Positions 20,460 to 29,447 of a stretch of 64,000 nucleotides of DNA are shown in pieces (within the stretch, counting starts at the first letter, position 1; each line of letters starts with the position of its first letter). Both the position numbers and the translations under genes were made by a program. Under the pieces are notes generated by a model. It ran no database searches. It saw only the letters and a list, made by a program, of their open reading frames with translations, and had not been told where the DNA came from. Where the stretch lies: contig NZ_JAJFBP010000004.1 of NCBI RefSeq assembly GCF_020697055.1, positions 62,001-126,000 of the forward strand, written 5' to 3'. Source of the stretch: Panacagrimonas sp. (GTDB lineage: Bacteria > Pseudomonadota > Gammaproteobacteria > Nevskiales > Nevskiaceae).

Positions 20460-22017
20460 GCGCGCGCGCCGGCAGGTCCGACAGGATCTTCATCAGCGCA
20501 ACGCTGTCCACCGGCTTGACCAGGTGCTGGTCGAATCCCGCCTCGCTGGTCCGGCGACGATCGTCGTCGTGATCCCAGCCGGTGAGCGCGACCAGCACGA
20601 CCTTCTCGCCCCAGGGTTCGGAGCGGATGCGTTGCGCCGCCTGGTAGCCGTCGAGTCGCGGAAGACCGAGGTCCAGCAACACGACGTCCGGCCGGAACTC
20701 GGCGGCGACCTCGACGGCCTCGACGCCGTCGTAGGCGGTGCGCAGCTCATTTCCGTCGAGTTCGAGCAGGATCGCCAGCGAGTCCGCCGAATCGCGGTTG
20801 TCGTCGACCACCAGGATGCGTAGCGGCGGCGTGCCGGTGTTCGCGGGCACCGCGGCGGAGGAGGTGGACGTCGCGGTGGTTTCGCTCGCCGCGGCGGACG
20901 AGGACGGACGCAAGCGCACCCGACCGCCGCGCGGCAGCGTGAGTCTGAACACCGTCCGACCGGCTTCCTCGACGTGGACGCCGACCTCGCCGCCGTGCGC
21001 GGCGACGATCTGGCGCACGATGTAGAGACCCAGCCCGAGTCCTTCGTTGCGGCCGCGCGGACGGCGCGCGGCCGCGAACGGATCGAACACGTGCGGCAGC
21101 GCCTCGGTCGGAATGCGGCCCGCATTGCTCACCGTGAGCGACACCCAGTCCGGGCGCGTGCCCTCGGCCATGATCTCGATCGGCTTGCCGGCCTCGCCGT
21201 GCTGCAGCGCGTTGCCCAGCAGGTTGGCCAGCACCTGGTTGAGCCGGTCCGAATCCCACTCACCGCGAACGTCGCCCTCGGTGCGGACGTCGAACCGCAC
21301 CTGCGGTGCGACCGACTGCTGCTCCTGCACGCTGGAGCTGATCAGGCCGGCCAGGTCCATTTCCTCGCGCTTGAGCGGAATGCCGCCGGCCAGGCGCGCG
21401 CGTGCTAGGTCCAGCACGTTCTCGACCAGCGCCTGCATCCGGCGTGCACCGGCGCGCACGCGCTCTGCGATCTGCGCGACCGATTCCGGGTCGGGCGATC
21501 GGCGCAGCAGCTCGGTCGAGGTCAGGATGGTGCTCAGCGGCGTGCGCAGGTCGTGGCCCAGGATCGCCACGAACATCTCGTTGAGACGCAGCGTCTCGGT
21601 GCGTTCGCGCAGGTCTTCGGCCAGCTGCAGCTTCTGGCGATAGAGCTGGAAGAACACCGACACCTTGCTGCCGAGGATCAGCGGATCGACCGGCTTGTGC
21701 AGGAAGTCGACCGCGCCGCTCTCGTAGCCCTTGAACACGCGATGCGGTTCGTGCGCACCGGCGGTGACGAAAATGATCGGGATCGAACGCGTGCGCTCGC
21801 TGCCGCGCATCAGTTCGGCGAGCTGGAAGCCGTCCATGTCCGGCATCTGCACGTCGAGAAGCGCCAGCGCGACGTCGTGCGCCAGCAACAGTTCGAGCGC
21901 TTCGGAGCCCGAGCGCGCACGCAGCAGCTCGACGTCGTAGGGCTCCAGCAGCGCGGACAGCGCCAGCAGGTTCTCCTCGAGATCGTCGACGATCAGGCAC
22001 TTGACCTGGTTGAGCAT
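20452..22017 (-). CDS. Receiver-histidine kinase-receiver hybrid protein
   Basis: A 521-residue soluble signalling protein. The N-terminal receiver has DD at 11-12, phospho-Asp55 (LALLDVQMPDMDGF) and the KPVD box. A short coiled linker leads to HisKA with His155 (AILGHDLRTPL), a HATPase with NLLGNALQHGEAG and GLGLGLYIV, and a second receiver at about 405-515 (LVVDDNRDSAD, VVLLDLGLPRLDGY, HLVKPVD). It is the last gene of a four-gene operon, 9 nt after cheB. Such proteins commonly receive phosphate from an upstream hybrid kinase and pass it on. No DNA-binding output is present. Confidence 0.9.
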   Translation of the reverse strand: MLNQVKCLIVDDLEENLLALSALLEPYDVELLRARSGSEALELLLAHDVALALLDVQMPDMDGFQLAELMRGSERTRSIPIIFVTAGAHEPHRVFKGYESGAVDFLHKPVDPLILGSKVSVFFQLYRQKLQLAEDLRERTETLRLNEMFVAILGHDLRTPLSTILTSTELLRRSPDPESVAQIAERVRAGARRMQALVENVLDLARARLAGGIPLKREEMDLAGLISSSVQEQQSVAPQVRFDVRTEGDVRGEWDSDRLNQVLANLLGNALQHGEAGKPIEIMAEGTRPDWVSLTVSNAGRIPTEALPHVFDPFAAARRPRGRNEGLGLGLYIVRQIVAAHGGEVGVHVEEAGRTVFRLTLPRGGRVRLRPSSSAAASETTATSTSSAAVPANTGTPPLRILVVDDNRDSADSLAILLELDGNELRTAYDGVEAVEVAAEFRPDVVLLDLGLPRLDGYQAAQRIRSEPWGEKVVLVALTGWDHDDDRRRTSEAGFDQHLVKPVDSVALMKILSDLPARAPT

Positions 22018-22026
22018 GGAAGTCGG

Positions 22027-22662
22027 TCAGCTCGGGAGGGCGGAGGGAGAAGGCGATGCATCGGAAGCCGGAGCCGCGAGGCTCCGCAGCAGCTCCGCGA
22101 TCGCCTGCGGAGCCAGCACGAGATCCGGCTGGCAACGCAGGCGCGCGGCTTGTGGCATCACGGGCGCTTCGGCGGTGTCGGGATCCTGCACCACGGTGAC
22201 GCCGCGCGCCTGGCGCACCGCGAGCAGGCCGCTGGCGCCGTCCTCGTTCCAGCCGGTGAGGACCACGCCGAGCAGACGCCGACCATAGACCTCTGCTGCC
22301 GACTGGAACAGTACGTCGATCGAGGGCCGCGAGAACTGCACCAGGTCGTCGACCGACAACGCCAGTGACGGGCCGCGCTCGATCAGCAAATGGTAATTGG
22401 GCGGTGCGAAATAGACCGTCCCCGGCACGACCGGTTCCTTGTCCTCCGCCTCGTGCACCGGCAGCACGCATTTGCGCCGGAAGATCTCGGTGAGCACCGA
22501 GCGCCGGTCCGGGGGCTGGTGCAGCACCACGAACACCGGCGCGCGCAGTGTGGCGGGCAGCGCAGGAAGCAGCACCGACAGGACCTCCACGCCACCGGCC
22601 GATGCGCCGATGACGACGGCATCGATGCGATGCGCGAGCGAATCGGCGGTGAGGGACGTCAA
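22027..22662 (-). CDS. CheB-type protein-glutamate methylesterase without receiver domain
   Basis: A 211-residue methylesterase domain alone. The catalytic triad is Ser21 in GASAGGVEVL, His48 in VLHQPPDRRS and Asp141 in TGWNEDGASG. The N-terminal receiver that controls chemotaxis CheB is absent, so regulation must come from elsewhere. The start is a TTG at 22662 whose TTGA overlaps the stop of cheR. Stand-alone CheB/CheR pairs next to multi-receiver kinases usually serve non-flagellar signalling; no methyl-accepting receptor gene lies in the window. The C-terminal tail is Pro/Ser-rich. Confidence 0.88.
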   Translation of the reverse strand: MTSLTADSLAHRIDAVVIGASAGGVEVLSVLLPALPATLRAPVFVVLHQPPDRRSVLTEIFRRKCVLPVHEAEDKEPVVPGTVYFAPPNYHLLIERGPSLALSVDDLVQFSRPSIDVLFQSAAEVYGRRLLGVVLTGWNEDGASGLLAVRQARGVTVVQDPDTAEAPVMPQAARLRCQPDLVLAPQAIAELLRSLAAPASDASPSPSALPS

Positions 22663-23516
22663 GGCCGGTCCTTCAGCTGGAAGATGCGTTCCTCGCGCGA
22701 CACGTCGGTGAAGGCATCGCTGTGCGCGGAAAAGCGCAGCGACTCCTTGGACCCGAGGCCGAGAAATCCCTTGCGGCAGAGCGCATCGACGAACAAGCCG
22801 AGCGCGCGGTCCTGCAGCTCGCGGTTGAAGTAGATCAGCACGTTGCGGCACGACACGAACTGCACCTCGGCGAACACGCTGTCGGTCGCCAGGCTGTGGT
22901 CGGAGAACACGATGTGCTTGCGCAGGCTCTTGTCGATCACCGCCCGCCCGAACGCGGCGGTGTAATAGTCCGACAACGACGAGCGTCCGCCGGAGCGCCG
23001 ATGGTTCTCGGTGAAGCCGGCCATTCGATCGATGTCGAACACTCCGGCCTCGGCGCGCTGCAGCGCCTGCGAATTGATGTCGGTGGCGTAGATCAGCGAG
23101 CGCTCGAGCAGGCCTTCCTCGCGAAGCAGGATCGCCATCGAGTAGACCTCCTCGCCGGTGCTGCAGCCGGCCACCCAGATCTTCAGCGACGGATAGGTGC
23201 GCAGGATCGGCACCATGTGCTCGCGCACCGCGCGGTAGTAGGTCGGGTCGCGGAACATCTCGCTGACCTGCACGGTCAGGAAATCGAGCAGCTGCGGGAA
23301 CACAGCGGGTTCGTGCAGCACGCGTTCCTGCAGCTGCGAGAGCGTGCGGCAGTTGAAGCGGATCATGGCCGCCGTCAGCCGGCGTTTGAGCGACGCGTGC
23401 GCGTATTCGCGAAAGTCGTAGTGATACTTCAGGTAGATCGCCTCGAGCAGCAGCGGCAGCTCGATCCTGAACGTCTTGGCGACGTGTTCGGGGACCGGGT
23501 CTAGTGCGGCATCCAT
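22659..23516 (-). CDS. CheR-type protein-glutamate methyltransferase
   Basis: A 285-residue SAM-dependent methyltransferase. It has the N-terminal helical CheR domain (YDFREYAHASLKRRLTAAM) and the catalytic domain: FRDPTYYRAV, the SAM loop WVAGCSTGEEVYSMA, YATDINSQAL, and VQFVSCRNVLIYF. The start is the ATG at 23516. It lies inside the end of the upstream kinase gene, giving a 16-nt overlap, so translation is coupled. The downstream cheB overlaps its stop. A longer open frame upstream is antisense-like and was rejected. The substrate is not a visible neighbour; the GAF/CHASE3 kinase is a candidate partner. Confidence 0.9.
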   Translation of the reverse strand: MDAALDPVPEHVAKTFRIELPLLLEAIYLKYHYDFREYAHASLKRRLTAAMIRFNCRTLSQLQERVLHEPAVFPQLLDFLTVQVSEMFRDPTYYRAVREHMVPILRTYPSLKIWVAGCSTGEEVYSMAILLREEGLLERSLIYATDINSQALQRAEAGVFDIDRMAGFTENHRRSGGRSSLSDYYTAAFGRAVIDKSLRKHIVFSDHSLATDSVFAEVQFVSCRNVLIYFNRELQDRALGLFVDALCRKGFLGLGSKESLRFSAHSDAFTDVSREERIFQLKDRP

Positions 23517-26500
23517 ACGCGCACCAGCGACAGCAGCTTGTCGACGTCCAGCGGCTTTGCGATGTAGTCGTTCGCGCCCGCCGCCAGGCATTTCTCCTGG
23601 TCGTCCTTCATCGCCTTGGCGGTGAGGGCGATGATGGGCAGCTTGCGGAACTCGGGCCGCTTGCGGATCTCGCGCATCGCGGTGAAGCCGTCCATCTCCG
23701 GCATCATGATGTCCATCAACACCAGATCGATCGGCGCGTCGGTGCTGCCGGCGCGGCGTGCGAGCAGGTCGATGGCCTCGCGTCCATTGCGCGCGATCTC
23801 GATGGTGGCGCCGCGCGGTTCGAGCACACTGGTCAGCGCGAAGATGTTGCGCACGTCGTCCTCCACCACCAGGATCCGCCGGCCCTCGAGCGCCGTGTCG
23901 CGATCGCGCGCGGCCTTGAGCATGCGCTGGCTCTCCGGCGGCAGCGTCGACTCCACCTGGTGGAGGAACAGCATCACCTCATCGAGCAGGCGCTCGGGCG
24001 AGCGCGCGTCCTTGATGATGATCGCGCGCGAGGATCGGCGCAGCGTCTGTTCCTCTTCGCGCGACAGCGAGCGCCCGGTGTAGACGATGACCGGCGGGAA
24101 CGACACGCCTTCCTGCTCCGACATCCGCTCCAGCAGCTGGTAGCCGCTCAGGTCGGGAAGGTTCAGGTCCATCACCATGCAGTCGAAGGTGCTGGACTGC
24201 AGCTGCGCCAGCGCACCGGCCGCGGTGTCCACGCCGACGATCTGCACCTCGGCGCTGCCCAGCAGCGTGCGGATCGCCTCGCGCTGGCGCGCGTCGTCCT
24301 CGACCACGAGCACGCGCTTGAGCCCCTGCGAGAACTTTGCCTCCAGACGGCGGAAGGCCTCGACCAGGTCGTCGCGCTGCACCGGCTTGAGGGCATAGCC
24401 GATCGCGCCCAGTTCGAGCGCTTCGCGCGAATAGTCCGCTACCGAGACGACGTGCACCGGGATGTGGCGCGTCTGCGGGTTGTGCTTGAGCTGGTCGAGC
24501 ACGCCCAGGCCCGAGTGATCGGGCAGGTTCATGTCGAGCACGATGGCGCTGGGACGGTACTGCGCCGCCGCGGCCAGGCCTTCGTTGGCCGTGACGGTGA
24601 CCACGCACTGGTAGTTCAGCTCGCGCGCGAGGTCGCGAAGGATCATCGCAAAGCGCGTGTCGTCCTCGATCACCAGGATGCTGCGGCTGCCCGGCTGCAG
24701 GTGGTCCCGGTCGTCCTCGATCGCCGCGACGGTACGAGGCGGCGAGGCGGCGGCCGATGGCGCCGGCATGATCGGCGAGCTCGTCGCCGGCTCGGGGGCG
24801 GCCACTGGTGCCGGCGTCAGCGTTTCCATCACCGGCGCCGGCTGATCCAGCGCAGGCGGCGCGTACACGCGCGGCAGGATCAGCGTGAAGACGCTGCCCT
24901 GGCCCGGCGCGCTCTGCACCGTGATCTCGCCGCCCAGCAGATGTGCCAGGTCGCGCGAGATCGACAGGCCCAGGCCGGTGCCGCCGTAGCGCCGGTGCAC
25001 GCTGCCGTCGGCCTGGCGGAACGCTTCGAAGATGATCGACTGCTGGTCCCTGGCGATGCCCACGCCGGTGTCGCGCACCGCGAAGTGGATCGTGTCGTCC
25101 GCACCGCCGCTGATCCGCAGCGCGACTTCGCCGGCGTCGGTGAACTTCAGCGCGTTCGACAGCAGGTTCTTGATGATCTGACCCAGGCGCTGTGCATCGG
25201 TCTCGATGCGATCGGGCGTTCCAGGATCCACCGCGAGATTCAGCGCCACGCGCTTCTGGCGCGCCTGCGGCTCGAATCCGCGCAGCAGGTTCTTGGCGGT
25301 CGACGCCACCGACAGCGATTCGCTGTTGACCTCCACCTGGCCGGCCTCGATGCGCGACAGGTCGAGGATGTCGTTGATCAGCGCGAGCAGATCCTGGTTG
25401 GCCGACGTGATGGTCTGCGCGAATCGCACCTGCTCCTCGGTCAGGTTGCCGTGCTTGTTGTCGGCCAGCACCTTGGCGAGGATCAGCGAGGAGTTGAGCG
25501 GCGTACGCAGCTCGTGGCTCATGTTGGCCAGGAACTCGCTCTTGTACTGGCTGGCCCGTTCGAGCTCGTCGGCTTTCTGCTGCAGCGCCGTCTGCGTGTG
25601 CGCCAGATCGTCGCGCTGTGCCTCGAGCATCTGCATCTGCTCTTCGAGCTGCGAGTTGGTCTGCTCGAGTTCGACCTGCTGGCTTTCGAGCTGCGCCGCC
25701 GAAATCTTGAGCGCGCGTCCCTGTTCCTCGAGCTCCTCGTTGCTGACGCGCAGTTCCTCCTGCTGGGTCTGCAATTCCTCGGACTGGCGCTGGGTCTCCT
25801 CGAGCAGCTCCTCGAGCCGCGTGCGGTCCTTCGACGAGCGCACCGCGACGCCGAGCGCATCGGCCACGCGTCCGAGCAGATCCAGGTCGAATCCGCCCAC
25901 CGTTCTGAGGAACCCCAGCTCGAGAACCGCGTGCACGACGCCGTCGACCGACGCCGGGCTCAACAGCAGTTCGACAGGATCGGTGCGACCGGTGGCCGAG
26001 GTCACGGGCAGGTAGCCGGGCGGCACGTTGCGAACGTGGATCTGGGTCTTCTGACGCAGCACCTCGCCGAGCAGTCCCTGCCCGGGACGCAGGACTTCGT
26101 CGGCCATTTCCGCCGGCAGCGCATAGCCCGCGAAGCGCCGGAAATTGCCGTCGCGATCGGCGATGTAGACGGCAGCGACCCGCGCGTCCATGTACTCGGC
26201 CAGGAATTGGAGGACCGTTTCGCCGAGCTGCTCCAGGCGCATCTCGGCCTGGATGCGTCCAACCAGTTTCATCTGTCCGGCCCGGATCCAGCTCTCCGCC
26301 TGCCGGGAGAGGTGGCTGCGCGTGGCGATGACGCTGGCGATCGCGATCAGCAGCATCAGCACGGCGGACCCGCCCATGCTCACGGCGAAAGTGGCCGAGA
26401 CCATGCGGTTCCGGGCTTCCTGGCGCTGTCCCAGCGTCGCGCGTTCGTCGCGGGCGAGCTGCTCCAGCAGCTCGCGGATGGCGTTCGACGTGATCTTGTT

Positions 26501-26989
26501 GCGCGGATCACGGATCAGGGCCATCGCTTCGCGGCTGCGTCCCGCGCGCTGATGCGCGAGCACCGCATCCATCTCTTCGAATCTTTCGTTGATCTGGCGC
26601 TCGAGCTGGTCGAAACGCTCCCGCGCGCCCGGGTCCGCGGCGGTCAGTCGGCGCAGCGAGGCGATCCGACCGTATAGCTCGGTTCGCGCTTGCGAAAACG
26701 GCTCGAGATAGGACTCGTCATTGGTCAGGATGAACCCGCGTTTGCCCGACTCGGCCTCGTTCAAGTTGGCGCTGATGGCCGCGAACTGCGCGAGCGTTTC
26801 CTGCGCGCGCTGAACCGCGTTGACGGCCTGGGTGCGCAGGTGCAGCGAGCGCGCCGACAGCAGCGCGATCAGCGCGACCGCGATCGCGCCGACCAGCAGG
26901 CCTATCAACGTGGGCAGTGGCAGATAGGTGAAGCGCGCTCCACGCGCGAGCGGAGAGTCGTCGTCGACACGCTGGAAGGGCAGTCTCAC
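23501..26989 (-). CDS. CHASE3-GAF hybrid histidine kinase with three receiver domains
   Basis: A 1,162-residue membrane sensor kinase and the first gene of the operon. Transmembrane helix 1 lies near 20-45, a CHASE3 domain follows with its typical GKRGFILTNDESYLEPF, and transmembrane helix 2 lies near 210-230. Next come a GAF domain, a long coiled coil rich in Gln/Glu (about 380-480), HisKA with the His in ANMSHELRTPLN, and a HATPase (NLLSNALKF, DTGVGI, GTGLGLSI). Three receivers end the protein, with phospho-Asp sites in IVLDMNLPDH, MVMDLNLPDL and VLMDIMMPEMDGF. The start is uncertain: GTG 26989 was chosen because the CHASE3 helix begins just after it, while an open frame reaches 27169. Confidence 0.88.
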   Translation of the reverse strand: MRLPFQRVDDDSPLARGARFTYLPLPTLIGLLVGAIAVALIALLSARSLHLRTQAVNAVQRAQETLAQFAAISANLNEAESGKRGFILTNDESYLEPFSQARTELYGRIASLRRLTAADPGARERFDQLERQINERFEEMDAVLAHQRAGRSREAMALIRDPRNKITSNAIRELLEQLARDERATLGQRQEARNRMVSATFAVSMGGSAVLMLLIAIASVIATRSHLSRQAESWIRAGQMKLVGRIQAEMRLEQLGETVLQFLAEYMDARVAAVYIADRDGNFRRFAGYALPAEMADEVLRPGQGLLGEVLRQKTQIHVRNVPPGYLPVTSATGRTDPVELLLSPASVDGVVHAVLELGFLRTVGGFDLDLLGRVADALGVAVRSSKDRTRLEELLEETQRQSEELQTQQEELRVSNEELEEQGRALKISAAQLESQQVELEQTNSQLEEQMQMLEAQRDDLAHTQTALQQKADELERASQYKSEFLANMSHELRTPLNSSLILAKVLADNKHGNLTEEQVRFAQTITSANQDLLALINDILDLSRIEAGQVEVNSESLSVASTAKNLLRGFEPQARQKRVALNLAVDPGTPDRIETDAQRLGQIIKNLLSNALKFTDAGEVALRISGGADDTIHFAVRDTGVGIARDQQSIIFEAFRQADGSVHRRYGGTGLGLSISRDLAHLLGGEITVQSAPGQGSVFTLILPRVYAPPALDQPAPVMETLTPAPVAAPEPATSSPIMPAPSAAASPPRTVAAIEDDRDHLQPGSRSILVIEDDTRFAMILRDLARELNYQCVVTVTANEGLAAAAQYRPSAIVLDMNLPDHSGLGVLDQLKHNPQTRHIPVHVVSVADYSREALELGAIGYALKPVQRDDLVEAFRRLEAKFSQGLKRVLVVEDDARQREAIRTLLGSAEVQIVGVDTAAGALAQLQSSTFDCMVMDLNLPDLSGYQLLERMSEQEGVSFPPVIVYTGRSLSREEEQTLRRSSRAIIIKDARSPERLLDEVMLFLHQVESTLPPESQRMLKAARDRDTALEGRRILVVEDDVRNIFALTSVLEPRGATIEIARNGREAIDLLARRAGSTDAPIDLVLMDIMMPEMDGFTAMREIRKRPEFRKLPIIALTAKAMKDDQEKCLAAGANDYIAKPLDVDKLLSLVRVWMPH

Positions 26990-27208
26990 GGCTCGTGCGT
27001 CTCTCTCGCGGGCGGGGGAACGGCGCCCCGGGGCGCATCGGCCGTGCGGGAGGCGATCCTCTTGTTTGATCGCCGCGTCCGAACGGGTCGTGCTGCGGCG
27101 GGTTGCGTCGTCGCCTTCAGCCGGCGAGGACGTCGTGGCGATGTTGGCGTGTCGAAGTCCGCCGCACAACGGGGTGCTGCGAATAGAGGGTGATTCCGTA
27201 GTCGCGAA

Positions 27209-28306
27209 TCAGGCGGCCTTGTTCATCGCCCGGTCAGTTCCCACGGCGAGTTGCGCACGTCGATGGTGAAGCGCGATGAACTGTCCCAGCGCCGCGATCG
27301 CCTGGGCGCTCTCGGGCAGACCCATCGCCTGCCAGACGTGCGGCATCTCGTTCCAGACCTGCAGGTGCAGCGTGCCGCCCGCGCGCCGCACGCGCGTTGC
27401 CAGACGCAGGCTGTCGTCGAGCAGACGTTCGGTGCTGCCGACCTGCGCCATCAGCGGCGGGAGTCCGTCGAAATTCCCGAACAACGGCGAGCACATCGGA
27501 TCGCGCGGATCGTTTGCGCCGAGGTAGAAGCGCACGTGCAGCGTCGAAATGCGGCCGAACATCGGATCCACGCCGGCGTTGGTCTCGATCGAACGACCCG
27601 AGCAGGACATGTCGGTGAACGGCGAGACCAGCACGCCGCAGCACGGCATCGGCAGGCCGCGCTCGCGCAGTCGCATCAGCAGCTTGAGCACCAGCCCGCC
27701 CCCGGCCGAATCGCCGCCCAGTGCGATTCGCGTGGGCGGCACACCACGATTGAGCAGACCGACGTACGCCGCCATGCAATCGTCGATCGCGGCGGGATAG
27801 GGGCATTCAGGCGCCAGGCGATAGATCGGCAGCACCGCCTGCTCGAGCCCGGCTTCGCGCGCGATGCCCGCCGCCAGGTCCATGTGGGCATTGAGCGTGC
27901 GCAGCAGGAAAGCGCCGCCATGCAGATACAGCAGCGTCGAGGGCGGAGCGCCGCTGCGCTGCGCGGCCGCGGGCTGCACGATGCGCACGCGCACGCCGTT
28001 GAGCGCGCCCCGATCCCAGGTGAAACGCTCGCTGCGGCCCAAGCCGAGCAGTCCGCGCGCGCGATCGATCAGTTCGAGCTGGCGCCGCAGGCGCAGCATC
28101 CCGCCGTTGTTCTCGAAGTGACGCTCGACCGAGCGACACAGCCAGCGGATCACGCGCGTCGTCACCTGCGCGCGTGCAGACGGCGTCGAGATGATGCGAT
28201 CGACACGGACGCGTCCTCGTGAAGGAACCGCCTCCGCGCGCGGGCCCGGTCTGCGCTGCGGTGCGCAAGGCTGCTGTCGAAATCTCTCGGCGATGCGGGC
28301 CACCAT
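27209..28306 (-). CDS. Alpha/beta hydrolase of the hormone-sensitive-lipase family
   Basis: A 365-residue esterase/lipase. The oxyanion-hole motif is LYLHGGAFLLRT, the nucleophile Ser lies in GGDSAGGGLVLKL, the acid is probably in the segment after the MAQVGSTERLLDDS block, and the His sits in EMPHVWQAMG. No signal peptide is seen, and the first 60 residues are Arg-rich and poorly conserved in style. The ATG at 28306 has GGAG 7 nt upstream (GGAGAAAGACG). The natural substrate is unknown; short- to medium-chain esters are usual for the family. It lies 219 nt upstream of the kinase operon start. Confidence 0.88.
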   Translation of the reverse strand: MVARIAERFRQQPCAPQRRPGPRAEAVPSRGRVRVDRIISTPSARAQVTTRVIRWLCRSVERHFENNGGMLRLRRQLELIDRARGLLGLGRSERFTWDRGALNGVRVRIVQPAAAQRSGAPPSTLLYLHGGAFLLRTLNAHMDLAAGIAREAGLEQAVLPIYRLAPECPYPAAIDDCMAAYVGLLNRGVPPTRIALGGDSAGGGLVLKLLMRLRERGLPMPCCGVLVSPFTDMSCSGRSIETNAGVDPMFGRISTLHVRFYLGANDPRDPMCSPLFGNFDGLPPLMAQVGSTERLLDDSLRLATRVRRAGGTLHLQVWNEMPHVWQAMGLPESAQAIAALGQFIALHHRRAQLAVGTDRAMNKAA

Positions 28307-28412
28307 CGTCTTTCTCCGTCGGTCGGGTTCGGTACCCGCGTTTCGGAGGGCCCGCTGCAAGCGACGTTCCCGAGGGCGTCGTCGATCTGTCGACGCTGCA
28401 GAAACCGCGCCC

Positions 28413-28443
28413 AAAAAAATGGCCCCCGGGGGAAGCGGGGGCC
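28413..28443 (-). terminator. Rho-independent terminator of the thermonuclease gene
   Basis: On the minus strand a GGCCCCC / GGGGGCC stem is followed by a T run of seven. It lies about 125 nt after the thermonuclease stop and 107 nt before the hydrolase start, so it separates the two units. Confidence 0.85.
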
Positions 28444-28566
28444 GTGTCGACTGGAAGTGGTCAGGGGCGGACCGGAGAGTCCCGAGGGGAGCGGGATACC
28501 AGTCGACTGGGCCAAGCGTAGGGTCGTGGCATGAAGCCGGCCTGAACGAGCCCGAGGTGGCGCCGA

Positions 28567-29133
28567 TCACGGCGTCGGGGGCGCGGCGCCGTCGTCGATG
28601 CGCCATTCCCAGGGTTCGACGAACTGGCCCTGCCACAGACCACGACGCGCGAGCGCCGCATCGTTCTGCAGTCGCGTGTATCGGCGCGTGCTGTCGGCGG
28701 CGGGCGTATCGAGCGCCCAACCTTCCTGCACGACCCAGCCATTGAGTTCGTGGTGGCCGACGCGGCAGCGCGCGACTTGGTCACCGACCAGATCGCAACG
28801 CACGCGCCGGTTGGCGACGTATCCGGCGAGCGCCTCGCGCGCGGCGTCGCCGCAGGCCCAGGGCTTTCCGTCGAGCTGGCAGATCTGCCGCGCCGCCGGC
28901 GCGTCGACGCCCCACAACCGGACGGTGCGATCGGCGAAGCGCAGCGTGTCGCCGTCGACGACCGTGACCCGGCCTTCGAGCCGGTGTTCGGTCGCGGGCT
29001 GTGCGTGGGCCTTGCCGGTGTAGAGCAGGAATGTCGCGGTGAGCACCGCACCGGCGACGAGCCAGAGGCGGTGTCGCCACCGCAAGGACCCGGCAGGACT
29101 GCCACCGGTGTCGAGAGCATGGAGTGCGCTCAT
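28567..29133 (-). CDS. Secreted/periplasmic thermonuclease (SNase-like)
   Basis: A 188-residue nuclease of the staphylococcal nuclease family. An N-terminal hydrophobic segment (LWLVAGAVLTATFLLYTG) followed by KAHAQ suggests export. The SNase fold shows VTVVDGDTLRFADRTVRLWG, then VDAPAARQICQ. The usual catalytic Arg positions appear in the RLWGVDAP and RRYTRLQNDA blocks. A tail of WRIDDGAAPPTP ends the protein. AGGAGGTCGAT gives a very strong Shine-Dalgarno for the ATG at 29133. Function would be extracellular or periplasmic nucleic-acid degradation. An intrinsic terminator follows. Confidence 0.87.
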   Translation of the reverse strand: MSALHALDTGGSPAGSLRWRHRLWLVAGAVLTATFLLYTGKAHAQPATEHRLEGRVTVVDGDTLRFADRTVRLWGVDAPAARQICQLDGKPWACGDAAREALAGYVANRRVRCDLVGDQVARCRVGHHELNGWVVQEGWALDTPAADSTRRYTRLQNDAALARRGLWQGQFVEPWEWRIDDGAAPPTP

Positions 29134-29447
29134 ATCGACCTCCTCGACGTCGTGTGCGTGGGGCGTTCGATCCGCCGGCACGCGACACCGCCGAATCGTA
29201 CGCCGAACTGCCGCAGGCGGCGCGCCTGCACGCGCTTGTCGATGCATCAAGCGTGCTAGTCCGTCCGCCGTGGAGAACGGCCGCGATCGGCCGGCAACCG
29301 CGTCGATCGCGGATCGATCTTCATCGCGTGTGGGCCGCGCCTTCGCCGCTGCGCTTTCTCGCGCCGGAATCCGCATTCGTCCGCGTCTCAAATCGCCATG
29401 CCGCCGCCACTCAGAACCTGCGGGACGCGCGGGGTGTCGAAGGCTGC
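29134..29447. other. Divergent intergenic region, no gene seen
   Basis: 314 bp between the thermonuclease and CHAD genes. The CHAD frame stays open through it, but the translation is unlike a protein domain and no ribosome site is found. Promoters of both genes should lie here; none is clear. Confidence 0.5.

Noticed and set aside
23504..26677. A 1,057-codon open frame on the + strand
   Set aside because: It is antisense to the kinase along its whole length, made of compositional Arg/Ala/Gly/His-rich sequence, and has no ribosome site.
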